From NCBI GenBank assembly GCA_030611885.1, contig JAUWOY010000004.1, forward strand, positions 44,578-108,577: a stretch of 64,000 nucleotides of DNA, in the 5' to 3' direction. Under the pieces are notes generated by a model that saw only the letters and a program-made list of their open reading frames with translations, was not told the DNA's origin and did not search any database. Source of the stretch: Chloroflexota bacterium (GTDB taxonomy: Bacteria; Chloroflexota; Anaerolineae; VGOG01). Below are positions 55,308 to 63,055 of this stretch, one piece after another (the stretch's first letter is position 1; the number at the start of each line of letters is the position of its first letter). The position numbers and the translations under genes were made by a program.

Positions 55308-55970
55308 ATGAAATCAGACATCGAAGCGATCATCTTTGACTTTGGCGGGGTGATGGTGCCCTTCAGCCAGATGGACTCGCTCAAGGAACAGGAGTCCCGG
55401 CTGGGACTGCAACCTGGGAAGCTAGCTGAGACCCTGTGGCAATCGGCCGATTGGCGGCTGGCGGAAGTGGGGGCCATCACCGATGAGGAATACTGGCGGC
55501 GGGCCGGCGCCGGGCTGGGCTTTCACACGCCGGAGGCGATCCGCAGCTTTCAGCGAGACCTGTTCCGCGACGCCAAGACCGACCGACGGATGGCAGACCT
55601 GGTCCGGTGGCTGCGGGGCCGGTATCGCACGGGGCTGCTGAGCAACGCCAGCGACGTCCTCCCCAGGCTGCTGCGCGAGCGCTATGGCCTCGGTGGACTG
55701 TTCGATGTGGAGGTGTTCTCAGCGTTGGTGGGCCTGGCCAAGCCCGACCCGGCCATCTACCGCCTGGCGCTGGAACGCCTGGGCGCAGCCCCTGAGGCGA
55801 CGGTTTTCGTGGATGATTACGAGCCGAACGTGGCGGCTGCGGCAGCGCTGGGTATCCGGGCCATCCACTTTGTTGGGTACGAGGCCCTGATCCTGGCGCT
55901 GCAGAAACAGGGCGTGGTACTGACTTCCGACTTGGGCTCTCTGTCCGCTCCTTGCCACGCCAGAATGTAA
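55308..55970 (+). CDS. HAD-superfamily (subfamily IA) hydrolase
   Basis: About 220 residues from MKSDIEAIIF, after GGAGG; an earlier in-frame ATG lacks a good site. Motif I IIFDFGGVM has the DxG form common in this branch. The helical cap spans about 15-95. Motif II is LLSNAS, motif III KPDPAIY, motif IV VFVDDYEPNV. It probably dephosphorylates a small sugar or nucleotide phosphate. A terminator directly follows. Confidence 0.83.
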   Translation: MKSDIEAIIFDFGGVMVPFSQMDSLKEQESRLGLQPGKLAETLWQSADWRLAEVGAITDEEYWRRAGAGLGFHTPEAIRSFQRDLFRDAKTDRRMADLVRWLRGRYRTGLLSNASDVLPRLLRERYGLGGLFDVEVFSALVGLAKPDPAIYRLALERLGAAPEATVFVDDYEPNVAAAAALGIRAIHFVGYEALILALQKQGVVLTSDLGSLSAPCHARM

Positions 55971-56004
55971 AAAGCCCCGACGCGCAATGCGTCGGGGCTT
56001 TCGT
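55970..56004 (+). terminator. Terminator after the HAD gene
   Basis: AAAGCCCCGACGC pairs with GCGTCGGGGCTTT around a short loop, followed by TCGTTTTG. Confidence 0.85.
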
Positions 56005-56072
56005 TTTGCATCAACCTACTGAGCGACAGTTTGACACGGGCTTGAGAGTCCAGGCCAAACATCGCTTCGATA

Positions 56073-57014
56073 TTACCCCGCGCACAACTCCAGTGTCTTC
56101 TTGGCCAGCAGGAATCCGCGCTTGATCAACTCTTCGGTGGCCTCCCAATTCGCGTCCTCGTGCTCGATGCTGAGCACAAAGTCATATCCCACGTCGTAGA
56201 GGGCCGCCACGAGCTCCTGCCAATCTATCAGGCCCTGGCCCGGCAGGCGCGGTATCTGCCAGCGGAAGCCACAGCCCAGGATGCCATCCTGGTAGAGCAT
56301 CTCCTCATCAATGTCCATGTCCTTGGCGTGGACGTGGAAAATGCGGTCGCCGAAATCGTAGATGAAGCGAACGTAGTCAATCTGCTGCCAGACCAGATGC
56401 GAGGGGTCGAAGTTGAGGCCGAAGTTGTCGTCGGGTACGGCCTCGAACATGCGGCGGATAAGGGCGGGCGAGTGAGGCAGGTTGGAGCCACCCGGCCAGG
56501 TGTCGGCCCAGAGCATGGGGCAGTGCTCGATGGCGATCTTCACGTGGTGCTCGCCCGCGAACTCGACCAGCCCCGGCCAGACCTTCATGAACTCCTCGAA
56601 GTTGTGATCCAGGTCCTTCCGCCAGTCGCGCCCGGTGAGCTCAGGGTTCCAGCTCCGCCCCACGAAGGTGCCCACGATGTCCACGCCCAGCACCTCCGCG
56701 CCGACGATGACCTTTTTCAGGTGAGCGATGACGTGCTCGCGATGCTCCAGGTCGGGGTGGAGAGGGTTGGGATAGTAGCCGAGCGAGGAGATCGCCAGCC
56801 CCTTCTCGGCCAACAGGCCGTTGATCTCCGAAGCCTTGGCTGGAGTCAGCGAATCCACGTCAATGTGGACGACCCCGCCGTACTTGCGGTCTTCCCCTTC
56901 GCCGGACGGCCAGCAACATACTTCCAGCATCTCAAACCCGCTGTCCGAGGCCCACGTTGCCAGCTCCTCCAGAGATAGATTCGGAAAGGCTGCGGTCATT
57001 ACACCGATTTTCAT
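56073..57014 (-). CDS. Sugar phosphate isomerase/epimerase (TIM barrel)
   Basis: About 313 residues from MKIGVMTAAF; GGAGGG stands 8 nt ahead, better than the ATG 6 nt upstream. It is an AP-endonuclease-2-like TIM barrel with the usual acidic metal residues (IAIEHCPM, NFDPSHLVWQ, HVHAKDMD, SIEHED). Members epimerise or isomerise free sugars or inositol derivatives. It is downstream of a Gfo/Idh/MocA dehydrogenase in one operon, a pairing typical of sugar or inositol breakdown. Confidence 0.85.
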   Translation of the reverse strand: MKIGVMTAAFPNLSLEELATWASDSGFEMLEVCCWPSGEGEDRKYGGVVHIDVDSLTPAKASEINGLLAEKGLAISSLGYYPNPLHPDLEHREHVIAHLKKVIVGAEVLGVDIVGTFVGRSWNPELTGRDWRKDLDHNFEEFMKVWPGLVEFAGEHHVKIAIEHCPMLWADTWPGGSNLPHSPALIRRMFEAVPDDNFGLNFDPSHLVWQQIDYVRFIYDFGDRIFHVHAKDMDIDEEMLYQDGILGCGFRWQIPRLPGQGLIDWQELVAALYDVGYDFVLSIEHEDANWEATEELIKRGFLLAKKTLELCAG

Positions 57015-57047
57015 TATCATACCCTCCTGTTCGTATTGCGTTCTGGG

Positions 57048-57080
57048 AGAAACCAGGTTTTTGGGAAAAACCTGGTTTCT
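57048..57080. repeat. Palindromic element E, copy 3
   Basis: Perfect 15-bp inverted repeat AGAAACCAGGTTTTT with a 3-nt loop, between the dehydrogenase and isomerase genes. It would form a strong hairpin in their shared mRNA. Confidence 0.9.
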
Positions 57081-57093
57081 AAATCGCTGAGGA

Positions 57094-58245
57094 CTAGCGA
57101 TCAACCTCTACCCACCTCTGCTCCCGCGCGCTGCACTCAATGGCCTCGCAGATCAGGTTCTCCTCGTGGCCATCGGCGAAGGTGGGGAAATCGGCCGGGG
57201 CGGCATAATCGCCCTTCTCAATATAGCCGTAGACAGCGGCATAAAGCTGCTTGAAAGTGTCGGGGAAGCCCTCGGCGTGGCCACCGGGATAGCCGGCACT
57301 CCATTTGGCCCCCGACGCCAGGAGGGAGGGGTCCTTGATCAGAACCTCGTTGGCTCGCTCGCGGTGCCCGATCCACAGCTCGTTAGGCCGTTCCCCGTCC
57401 CAGGCCAGGGACCCTTTGGAGCCGTCTATCTCCAGGCTAAGCCGGTTCTTGCGGCCTGCACAAATCTGGGATACAGTTACCACCCCTTTGGCCCCACCCT
57501 CGAAGTTCAGCAGGATGCTGGCGTAGTCCTCGGTCTGGATGAGCTTCTCCTCGTAATCCCCCGGCTTCAGCTCCTTGCCAGCGAAGGTATCAATAGGCAC
57601 CAGGGGCTTGCGCCGCACCGGGATGAAAGTGCCGAAGTCAGCCATCACGGAGCTAACCTTGAGACCGGTGATGAAGGCCACCAGGTCCAGCCAATGGGAA
57701 CCGATATCGCCCACCGCCCGCAAGCTGCCCCCCAGCTCCGGCTCCAGGCGCCAGTTCCAGTCGGTATCGTAAAAAAGCCAGTCCTGCAGGTAAGAGCCGT
57801 GGATAATGTAGACGTCGCCCAGGTCGCCCCGCTGCACCCTGGCCCTGGCCTCCTGGCAGAGGGGGTAGAAGCGGATGTTGAAGTTGATAACTCCCACCAA
57901 ACCTTTCTCCCTGACCAGTTCCACCAGTTCGGCCGACTCCGCCGAAGTCATGGTCAGCGGCTTTTCGCAGACCACGTGCTTGCCCGCTTCCAGGGCCGCC
58001 TTCGCCATGGGAAAGTGGAGGTAATTGGGGGTAGTAATGTGGACTACGTTGACCGCGGGATCGGCCACCAACTCCCGCCAGTCCGCGTAAACTTTTTTGA
58101 TATTGAGGGCCTCGGCTTTGGGACGAGCCCGCTCCGGGCTGGACCCCGCAACGCCCACCACTTCGATGCCCAGGCGGCGCAGCGCTTCGACGTGGGCTGG
58201 GCCGATGAATCCTGTTCCGATGACGGCTGCTTTGAGATCGCTCAT
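57094..58245 (-). CDS. Gfo/Idh/MocA-family NAD(P)-dependent dehydrogenase
   Basis: A 383-residue protein. The Rossmann domain starts [31 protein letters not shown] supplies the catalytic Lys region, and [16 protein letters not shown] has the conserved Asp/His of the active site. It oxidises or reduces a sugar-type substrate that cannot be specified. It is first in an operon with the TIM-barrel isomerase. Confidence 0.88.
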   Translation of the reverse strand: MSDLKAAVIGTGFIGPAHVEALRRLGIEVVGVAGSSPERARPKAEALNIKKVYADWRELVADPAVNVVHITTPNYLHFPMAKAALEAGKHVVCEKPLTMTSAESAELVELVREKGLVGVINFNIRFYPLCQEARARVQRGDLGDVYIIHGSYLQDWLFYDTDWNWRLEPELGGSLRAVGDIGSHWLDLVAFITGLKVSSVMADFGTFIPVRRKPLVPIDTFAGKELKPGDYEEKLIQTEDYASILLNFEGGAKGVVTVSQICAGRKNRLSLEIDGSKGSLAWDGERPNELWIGHRERANEVLIKDPSLLASGAKWSAGYPGGHAEGFPDTFKQLYAAVYGYIEKGDYAAPADFPTFADGHEENLICEAIECSAREQRWVEVDR

Positions 58246-58325
58246 GTCTACTCCTTTCCTTATTGCCCCAGGCTGAAGCTATGGGCTGAAAGAACAAAGC
58301 CCTGCGGGTTATATCCAACCCCAAA

Positions 58326-58354
58326 AGTATAACAAAGGAAAGAAGTTTTGTCAA
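58326..58354 (-). promoter_or_regulatory. Promoter of the dehydrogenase-isomerase operon
   Basis: Minus strand TTGACA (58354-58349), 17-nt spacer, TATACT (58331-58326). Confidence 0.75.
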
Positions 58355-58390
58355 TTCGAGGCAGATTGTTAGCGACGATTGGGGCCTGGA

Positions 58391-58419
58391 TTGCACTTCC
58401 GTCCAAAGTGGTGTATAAC
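58391..58419 (+). promoter_or_regulatory. Promoter ahead of the DUF2283 gene
   Basis: TTGCAC at 58391-58396, 17-nt spacer, TATAAC at 58414-58419. Confidence 0.55.
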
Positions 58420-58439
58420 TATAATGCTCTGTCTTTATC

Positions 58440-58505
58440 TGCCACGAATTTCACGAATTAACACGAAAAAGAAAAAAATAGTGAAAATTCGTGTAATTCG
58501 TGGCA
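58440..58505. repeat. CACGAATTTCACGAATT palindrome
   Basis: TGCCACGAATTTCACGAATT and the inverted GTGTAATTCGTGGCA bracket a short A-rich centre. It is a repeat type shared by many environmental bacterial genomes and lies in the 5' UTR of the DUF2283 gene. Confidence 0.8.
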
Positions 58506-58552
58506 AAAAGCCTTTTGGTTCTGGCTTGTCCAGGTTATAGGAGAGACGAATT

Positions 58553-58909
58553 ATGAGTGAGATGAAGCACAACTATGACCGGGAAGAGGATGTCCTGTAC
58601 ATCTCCTTTGGCCGGAGCGAGCATGTCGTCGGTGTCGAGTTAGGCGATCACCTGCTGCTGCGGCTGGATACGGGCAAGGGTACAGCGCGCTCGCCGCGTG
58701 CGGTGGGATTGACCATACTTTTTCCCGCCCAACTGCTGGCGCTGGGGCATTCGCCGACTTTCACACTGGAGCGACTGGAGCGGCTACCGGCCGATTTGCG
58801 GACAGCGGTGTTAGAGGTATTAAGCAAGCCGCCAGTGGGCGAATTGTTATCCGTGCGGCTGACTCTCTCACCCGAAGAACTGCGAATACCAGAGTTGGTG
58901 GCAGCGTAG
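58553..58909 (+). CDS. DUF2283-family protein (lone antitoxin-like)
   Basis: A 118-residue protein. The N-terminal ~60 residues fit DUF2283 (YDREEDVLYISFGRS, then VGVELGDHLLLRLD). The C-terminal extension (RLPADLRTAVLEVLSKPPVG) is shared with the protein at 60465. DUF2283 proteins often accompany small nuclease-like toxins; no toxin gene is next to this copy. AGGAGAGACG precedes the ATG. Confidence 0.7.
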   Translation: MSEMKHNYDREEDVLYISFGRSEHVVGVELGDHLLLRLDTGKGTARSPRAVGLTILFPAQLLALGHSPTFTLERLERLPADLRTAVLEVLSKPPVGELLSVRLTLSPEELRIPELVAA

Positions 58910-59018
58910 GAAGGACGCGCAACTGCAACCGACTGCAACTGCAAGCCCGCCTTGACCGTAGTCGAGCGACACGGCAAACAACATCCCTTCGACAAGCTCA
59001 TGACACCGCCCTGAACCC

Positions 59019-59066
59019 GACGCCAGCCACGGCCATGCTCTTGCGTGCCCAAGGCTGGCGTTTTGT
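59019..59066 (+). terminator. CGCCAGCC/GGCTGGCG hairpin 1
   Basis: CGCCAGCC pairs with GGCTGGCG across 24 nt, followed by TTTTG. The same hairpin recurs at 61030, 61551 and in weaker form at 59515 and 62938. Confidence 0.65.
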
Positions 59067-59088
59067 ATGCGCTGGAATCACTGACTGC

Positions 59089-59161
59089 ACTGAACAGCAC
59101 TGAGGCCACTGAAAACGGTGCTCCTCTCAGTGTCTTCGGTGCTGTCAGTGACATCAGTGGT
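59089..59161. repeat. CACTGA palindrome
   Basis: AATCACTGACTGCACTGAAC units inverted as TCAGTG units, 44 nt ahead of a truncated gene start. It recurs at 61088 and 63316. Confidence 0.75.
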
Positions 59162-59204
59162 TCAATTTCTCTTGTGCTTGTGAACGATGCGAAAGGAGAA
59201 GGAG

Positions 59205-59465
59205 ATGAGTGAGAAGAGGCAAGTGAACGGCCCCCCGGCCAGACTGGGGAGGCTCGTTGGCCTGTTGGCCTTTGTGGTCTTGATAGCGGTGATCTACCTG
59301 CTCTCCCCCGGCTCCCCCCTACGAGCCGCCCCCAGGCCAGCCCTGCTTGGTGGCCCCACCGAGGTCAGCGGCATCATTGACACCGACACCACCTGGACGA
59401 ACCTCCCTGGTGTCGCTTCCTGCTATTGTCTGACCGCATCGGATGGGCAGCGGATAAACAGATGA
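59205..59465 (+). pseudogene. Truncated secreted-protein 5' end, copy 1
   Basis: 86 codons starting MSEKRQVNGPPARLGRL with a good ribosome site (GGAGAAGGAG). They give one signal-peptide-like helix, an Ala-rich cleavage region (SPLRAAP) and then GGPTEVSGIIDTDTTW, the usual opening of large beta-helix or repeat surface proteins. The frame then enters palindromic DNA and stops. Copies 2-4 follow at 59670, 61218 and 61727. Confidence 0.6.
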
Positions 59466-59512
59466 GCTGGCACGGGCCCCTATCCGTTTATCCACTCGTT
59501 ATCTGTTGCTGC
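59444..59512. repeat. GGATAAACGGAT palindrome
   Basis: GCAGCGGATAAACAGATGAG and the inverted TATCCGTTTATCC-type half. Copies follow the other truncated starts at about 59916, 61338 and 61962, and another is at 62876. Confidence 0.75.
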
Positions 59513-59570
59513 CAGGCCTGTGCCCCAAGACTGGCATTTTTGTGCTCTCCCGGAGAGTGGTTGCTGTGAG

Positions 59571-59646
59571 ACACAACAGCGGATTCAGAATAAAACGGAT
59601 GGTTGTGTGGGAGAAAATCCGTTTGTTTCCCAATCCGTTGTAGTGT
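59571..59646. repeat. Palindromic element B, copy 3 (short form)
   Basis: Ends ACACAACAGCGGATT and AATCCGTTGTAGTGT. It is a 76-bp version, nearly identical to copy 4 at 61628. Confidence 0.85.
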
Positions 59647-59669
59647 CGTAGGTGCGAAAGGAGATGGAG

Positions 59670-59996
59670 ATGAGTGAGAAGAGGCAAGTGAACGGCCCCC
59701 CGGCCAGGCTGGGGAGGCTTGTTGTCCTGTTGGCCTTTGCGATCCTGGTGGCGGCGATCTGCCTGCTCTCCCCCGGCTCCCCCCTGCGAGCCGCCCCCAA
59801 GCCGACCCTGCTTGGTGGCCCTATTGAGGTCAGTGGCATCATTGACACCGACACCACCTGGCCGAACTTCCTTGCTGTCGCTCCCTGCTCTTGTCTAACC
59901 GCATCGGATGGGCAGCGGATAAACGGATTAGCTGGCGAGGGGCCTCTATTCGTTTATCCGTTTGCTGATTGCGAGCTCATCCAAAATATTGTATAA
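59670..59996 (+). pseudogene. Truncated secreted-protein 5' end, copy 2
   Basis: 108 codons with the same opening (RQVNGPPARLGRL, SPLRAAP, IDTDTTW) and then a different tail through a GGATAAACGGAT palindrome, ending in a promoter-like sequence (TTGCGA, 17 nt, TATAAG at 59992-59997). Its 5' flank includes element B, exactly as in copy 4. Confidence 0.6.
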
Positions 59997-60046
59997 GCTG
60001 CCTCTATACGTGCCGTGGCATGTGCTTAAATTGAAAGCCGCAGGGC

Positions 60047-60075
60047 TTGACATCCCCTGCACTTTCCGCTATACT
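60047..60075 (+). promoter_or_regulatory. Promoter ahead of the nuclease-like/DUF2283 pair
   Basis: TTGACA at 60047-60052, 17-nt spacer, TATACT at 60070-60075. Confidence 0.75.
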
Positions 60076-60180
60076 TTAGGAAGTAAGCAGGGGTTCCTGA
60101 TGATGGGTCGGAGTGGTGACCGTGTTGTCACCGAGCCGCTTTGCACACATAGTGATTGACAGCGACGACGGAGAAGCAGG

Positions 60181-60468
60181 GTGGACAGGTGGACGGTCAA
60201 AGATCGCGCCGGACGGGAAATCTATCTCACCGGGGAAAGATGGCAACACATTGTCTCGCGTCATCGTGTGCTGGCCGGACATCTGGGTGATGTGTTGAGC
60301 ACACTTCGTCTGGGCCGTCGTCGGCAGGATGCATTGCAGCCGTTCAAATACTTCTATCGCCGTCGCTGTAAGACGCTGCCCGGCTATTACGACAGCATCA
60401 CTGTGGTTGTCCTGTGTCAGGGGGACAATCGGTACGTGGTGACAGCCTGGCCCGAGGTTGAGGAATGA
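60181..60468 (+). CDS. Small nuclease-like protein (PBECR/BECR-type candidate)
   Basis: A 95-residue protein with a GTG start and weak ribosome site. The layout IYLTGERWQHIVSRH, then FKYFYRRR, SITVVVLCQG and YVVTAW resembles the phage-associated BECR-fold nuclease-like families (PBECR). The HI..RH His pair could be catalytic. It overlaps the next gene by 4 nt. Together they read as a toxin-antitoxin-like pair; the assignment is from pattern only. Confidence 0.5.
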   Translation: MDRWTVKDRAGREIYLTGERWQHIVSRHRVLAGHLGDVLSTLRLGRRRQDALQPFKYFYRRRCKTLPGYYDSITVVVLCQGDNRYVVTAWPEVEE

Positions 60469-60833
60469 CTCCATACACGTATGATTACCACCAAGATGCC
60501 GATATTCTGGAGGTGTTTTTCGCCGACGAGGAAGCGACGGCGGCTGTTCATCTGACACCGGACATCACTCTCCACTTCCGGGCGGAGGATGGTCGGGCTA
60601 TCAGCCTGATCTTCAACAACTTTTCTCACCTGGCTCGGCCGGACGAGTATGGGCCACGTGCTTTTCGCCTGGAGATTGAGCGTTGGCCGCAGCCATTGCG
60701 GGCCGCGGTGTGGCGTATTCTCGCCCGCCCCCCCGTGAATGAGTGGCTAGCGGTCAGTTCGTACCGTCCTCCCCGCGTGCGTCGCGCTATTCCTCTGGCA
60801 GCGATATGCCCTGTGCCCGTGCCGACGGTGTAG
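60465..60833 (+). CDS. DUF2283-family protein (partner of nuclease-like gene)
   Basis: A 122-residue protein. DUF2283 region: YDYHQDADILEVFFADE, VHLTPDITLHF. The C-terminal part (WPQPLRAAVWRILARPPVNE) parallels the tail of the protein at 58553 and is longer than usual for the family. Translation is coupled to the upstream nuclease-like gene by a 4-nt overlap, so it is the likely antitoxin. Confidence 0.65.
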   Translation: MTPYTYDYHQDADILEVFFADEEATAAVHLTPDITLHFRAEDGRAISLIFNNFSHLARPDEYGPRAFRLEIERWPQPLRAAVWRILARPPVNEWLAVSSYRPPRVRRAIPLAAICPVPVPTV

Positions 60834-60884
60834 GGAAGCGCACTTGAGCCTGACACCCTTCGCAGACAAACGTAGATGTCTGGT

Positions 60885-60953
60885 GATTTCGACAGGCTCA
60901 ATCCAAGGATTTCGGCAGGCTCAATCCAAGGATTTCGACAGGCTCAATCCAGG
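60885..60953. repeat. 23-bp tandem repeat, three copies
   Basis: GATTTCGACAGGCTCAATCC plus 3 nt, three consecutive units with one or two changes. The unit is related to the CTTCGACAGGCTCAGGAC sequence nested in element A. Confidence 0.85.
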
Positions 60954-61029
60954 GATTTGGCCGAGATAGGGCGCAAGAGTTCGTCCCTGGCGGCGCCAAG
61001 CCAACACAGCCAACCCACCCCTCCAACCC

Positions 61030-61077
61030 GACGCCAGCCACGGCCGTGCCCTTGCGTGCCCCACGGCTGGCGTTTTT
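61030..61077 (+). terminator. CGCCAGCC/GGCTGGCG hairpin 2
   Basis: 8-bp stem across 25 nt, followed by TTTTTC. It follows the DUF2283 pair and can end its transcript. Confidence 0.7.
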
Positions 61078-61087
61078 CATGCGCTGG

Positions 61088-61173
61088 AATCACTGACTGC
61101 ACTGAACAGCACTGAGACCACTGAATGTGGTGCTCCTCATCAGTGTCTTCAGTACTCTCAGTGGCTTCAGTGG
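61088..61173. repeat. CACTGA palindrome
   Basis: CACTGACTGCACTGAACAGC and the inverted TCAGTGGCTTCAGTGG half. It sits in the same relation to copy 3 as the one at 59089 does to copy 1. Confidence 0.75.
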
Positions 61174-61217
61174 TTCGATTTGTCTCGTGCTTGTGAACGA
61201 TGCGAAAGGAGATGGAG

Positions 61218-61331
61218 ATGAGCGAGAAGAGGCAAGTGAACGGCCCCCCGGCCAGGCTGGGGAGGCTTGTTGGCCTGTTGGCCTTCGGTTCCCCCCTACG
61301 AGCCGCTCCGTTGTACGTTGCTCTTGCTTAA
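61218..61331 (+). pseudogene. Truncated secreted-protein 5' end, copy 3 (deleted)
   Basis: 37 codons. The opening RQVNGPPARLGRLVGLLAF is kept, but about 17 codons of the hydrophobic core are missing before SPLRAAP. The frame stops shortly after, ahead of a GGATAAACAGAT palindrome. Confidence 0.55.
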
Positions 61332-61337
61332 CGGCAG

Positions 61338-61405
61338 CGGATGGGCAGCGGATAAACAGATGCACTGGCAAGTGTCCCCATCCGCTTATCCGCTTGCTAT
61401 CCGTT
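61338..61405. repeat. GGATAAACGGAT palindrome
   Basis: GCAGCGGATAAACAGATGCA and its inverted TATCCGCTTATCCG-type half after truncated copy 3. Confidence 0.7.
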
Positions 61406-61448
61406 GCTGCCAAGTCCGTGCCCTGAGGCTGGCGTATCTGTCTGTGAT

Positions 61449-61600
61449 TTGACAAGCGGCCAAACTGTGCTAAAATAGCTGTAGTTAGCGGGGCGCTGGA
61501 GCTTGGCCTACACGACGCAGCCTGACACAGCAAACAACATCCCTGAACCCGACGCCAGCCGAGGCTGCGCCCTTGCGTGCCCCAAGGCTGGCGTTTTTGT
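61449..61600 (+). ncRNA. Candidate small RNA with promoter and terminator
   Basis: TTGACA at 61449-61454, 16-nt spacer, TAAAAT at 61471-61476. The transcript would run about 120 nt and end at the CGCCAGCC/GGCTGGCG hairpin (61551-61599) with TTTTTG. No coding frame is evident inside. It could instead be the remains of a gene promoter. Confidence 0.35.
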
Positions 61601-61627
61601 GTTCTCTCGGAGAGTGGTTGCTGTGAG

Positions 61628-61703
61628 ACACAACAGCGGATTCAGAATAAAACGGATGGCTGTGTGGGAGAAAATCCGTTTGTTTCCCAATCCGTTGTAG
61701 TGT
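61628..61703. repeat. Palindromic element B, copy 4 (short form)
   Basis: Near-identical to the copy at 59571, with the same 76-bp length and the same position ahead of a truncated gene start. Confidence 0.85.
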
Positions 61704-61726
61704 CGTAGGTGCGAAAGGAGATGGAG

Positions 61727-61918
61727 ATGTGCGAGAAGAGGCAAATGAATGGCTCTCCGGCCAGGCTGGGGAGGCTTGTTGGCCTGTTGGTCTTTGTGGT
61801 CTTGATGGCGGCGATCTGCCTGCTCTCCCCCGGCTCCCCCCTACGAGCCGCCCCCAAGCCAGCCCTGCTTGGTGGCCCTACTGAGGTCGGCGGCATCATT
61901 GACACCGATACCACCTGA
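61727..61918 (+). pseudogene. Truncated secreted-protein 5' end, copy 4
   Basis: 63 codons with the same opening (CEKRQMNGSPARLGRL). The Trp codon after IDTDTT is TGA here, so the frame ends exactly where the other copies continue. Downstream DNA still resembles copy 2, including the GGATAAACGGAT palindrome and the promoter. Confidence 0.6.
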
Positions 61919-62025
61919 CCGAACTTCCTCGCTGTCGCTCCCTGCTCCTGTTTAACTGCATCGGATGGAGAGCGGATAAACGGATGAGCTGGCGAGGCCC
62001 CCCTATTCGCTTATCCGTTTGCTGA

Positions 62026-62054
62026 TTGCGAGTTCATCCAAAATATTGTATAAT
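62026..62054 (+). promoter_or_regulatory. Promoter of the MazF-type toxin-antitoxin pair
   Basis: TTGCGA at 62026-62031, 17-nt spacer, TATAAT at 62049-62054. It is duplicated with TATAAG at 59969-59997. Confidence 0.7.
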
Positions 62055-62108
62055 AAGCTGCCTCTTCACGATGAGGAGTGTTTTCAAAAAAGGTTATGGA
62101 GGTGAGAG

Positions 62109-62360
62109 ATGACAACGAGGGTGGCTGTAAGAACTGCCCATCCGCAGGTGGCCCAAATATTCAGTGGCGCCAGTAGGCTGACGACCGTGGAACGGCTGAC
62201 ACTGGCCAAACTGCTGTTGGAAAGTATCCTGACTGGCGAACCAGATGATGAGACCAACTGGTCAGCTATGAGCCTGGACACATTCCAAAGGGATTGGGAC
62301 AACGCCGAGGATGCTATCTACGACAACTGGAGGGAACTTTATGGCGTTCCAACGCGGTGA
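62109..62360 (+). CDS. Antitoxin candidate for MazF-like toxin
   Basis: An 83-residue protein after GGAGGTGA. A helical segment LTTVERLTLAKLLLESIL is followed by an acidic tail (DNAEDAIYDNW), the usual layout of small antitoxins. No known DNA-binding family is certain. It overlaps the toxin gene by 20 nt. Confidence 0.65.
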   Translation: MTTRVAVRTAHPQVAQIFSGASRLTTVERLTLAKLLLESILTGEPDDETNWSAMSLDTFQRDWDNAEDAIYDNWRELYGVPTR

Positions 62361-62853
62361 CGTTGTACTGATCCCTTTCCCATACACTGATCTCTCAGCG
62401 TTCAAGACGCGACCGGCTGTGGTCGTGAGCAGCGACGTCTACCACGCGGCCCGGTCGGAGCTTTTGTTGGCCTACGTGTCTTCCCAGGTATCCCAGGCCG
62501 ATCCGACCATAGACTACATGCTGACTGATTGGGCAGATGTCGGGTTGCTCAAGCTCTCTTTTGTCCGGCCCAAGGTTGCCGCCGTCGAGCCGACGTTGGT
62601 GGTACATCGCGTAGGCGCTCTCTCCGCTCAGGATTTGCTGGAGGTAGACCGCTGTCTGCGTCGAGCCATGGCTCTCGTTGAGACGGCGTTGGACGACGTA
62701 CTGGCTGAGGTAGACCTGATGGCTCAGCCGGCGGCTACCGTTCAGGCTTTGGCGGAGAAATCCGTGTCGGCGGCTGTCTCTTATGCGTCAGCGGGCGAGC
62801 CAGGCGTGCACCTTAATCGTTTACGGGAGTTGCTGTCCGGCCAGCTTGGGTAG
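62341..62853 (+). CDS. MazF/PemK-family toxin with C-terminal extension
   Basis: 170 residues from MAFQRGDVVLIPFPYTD. The MazF core has RGDVV, FKTRPAVVVSSD, the LSFVRPKVA strand and LEVDRCLRRAMAL. MazF proteins are sequence-specific mRNA interferases. The core normally ends near residue 115; here another ~55 residues follow (AEVDLMAQPAATVQALAEKS), of unknown role. Confidence 0.8.
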   Translation: MAFQRGDVVLIPFPYTDLSAFKTRPAVVVSSDVYHAARSELLLAYVSSQVSQADPTIDYMLTDWADVGLLKLSFVRPKVAAVEPTLVVHRVGALSAQDLLEVDRCLRRAMALVETALDDVLAEVDLMAQPAATVQALAEKSVSAAVSYASAGEPGVHLNRLRELLSGQLG

Positions 62854-62875
62854 CCTCCAAAGAGCCAACCAAACG

Positions 62876-62985
62876 CAGCGGATAAACGGATGAGCTGGCG
62901 AGGGTCTCTATCCGCTTATCTGTTTGTTATCCGTTGCCGCCACGGCCGTGCTCTCGCGTGCCCCAAGGCTGGCGTTTTGTATCCG
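62876..62985. repeat. GGATAAACGGAT palindrome and weak CGCCAGCC-type hairpin
   Basis: GCAGCGGATAAACGGATGAG with its inverted half, then CACGGCCGTG and AAGGCTGGCGTTTTG. It is the same pair of modules that follows the truncated gene starts. Confidence 0.65.
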
Positions 62986-63055
62986 CAGGTAGCCAGACCT
63001 GTACTGAGTTTATCGAAGTACCTGTACTGAGCCTGTCGAAGTAAAGGAGCTTGCG

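Noticed and set aside
59019..61600. Integron attC sites
   Set aside because: The recurrent CGCCAGCC hairpins lack the RYYYAAC/GTTRRRY core pairs of attC sites, and no integrase gene is present; they read better as terminators.
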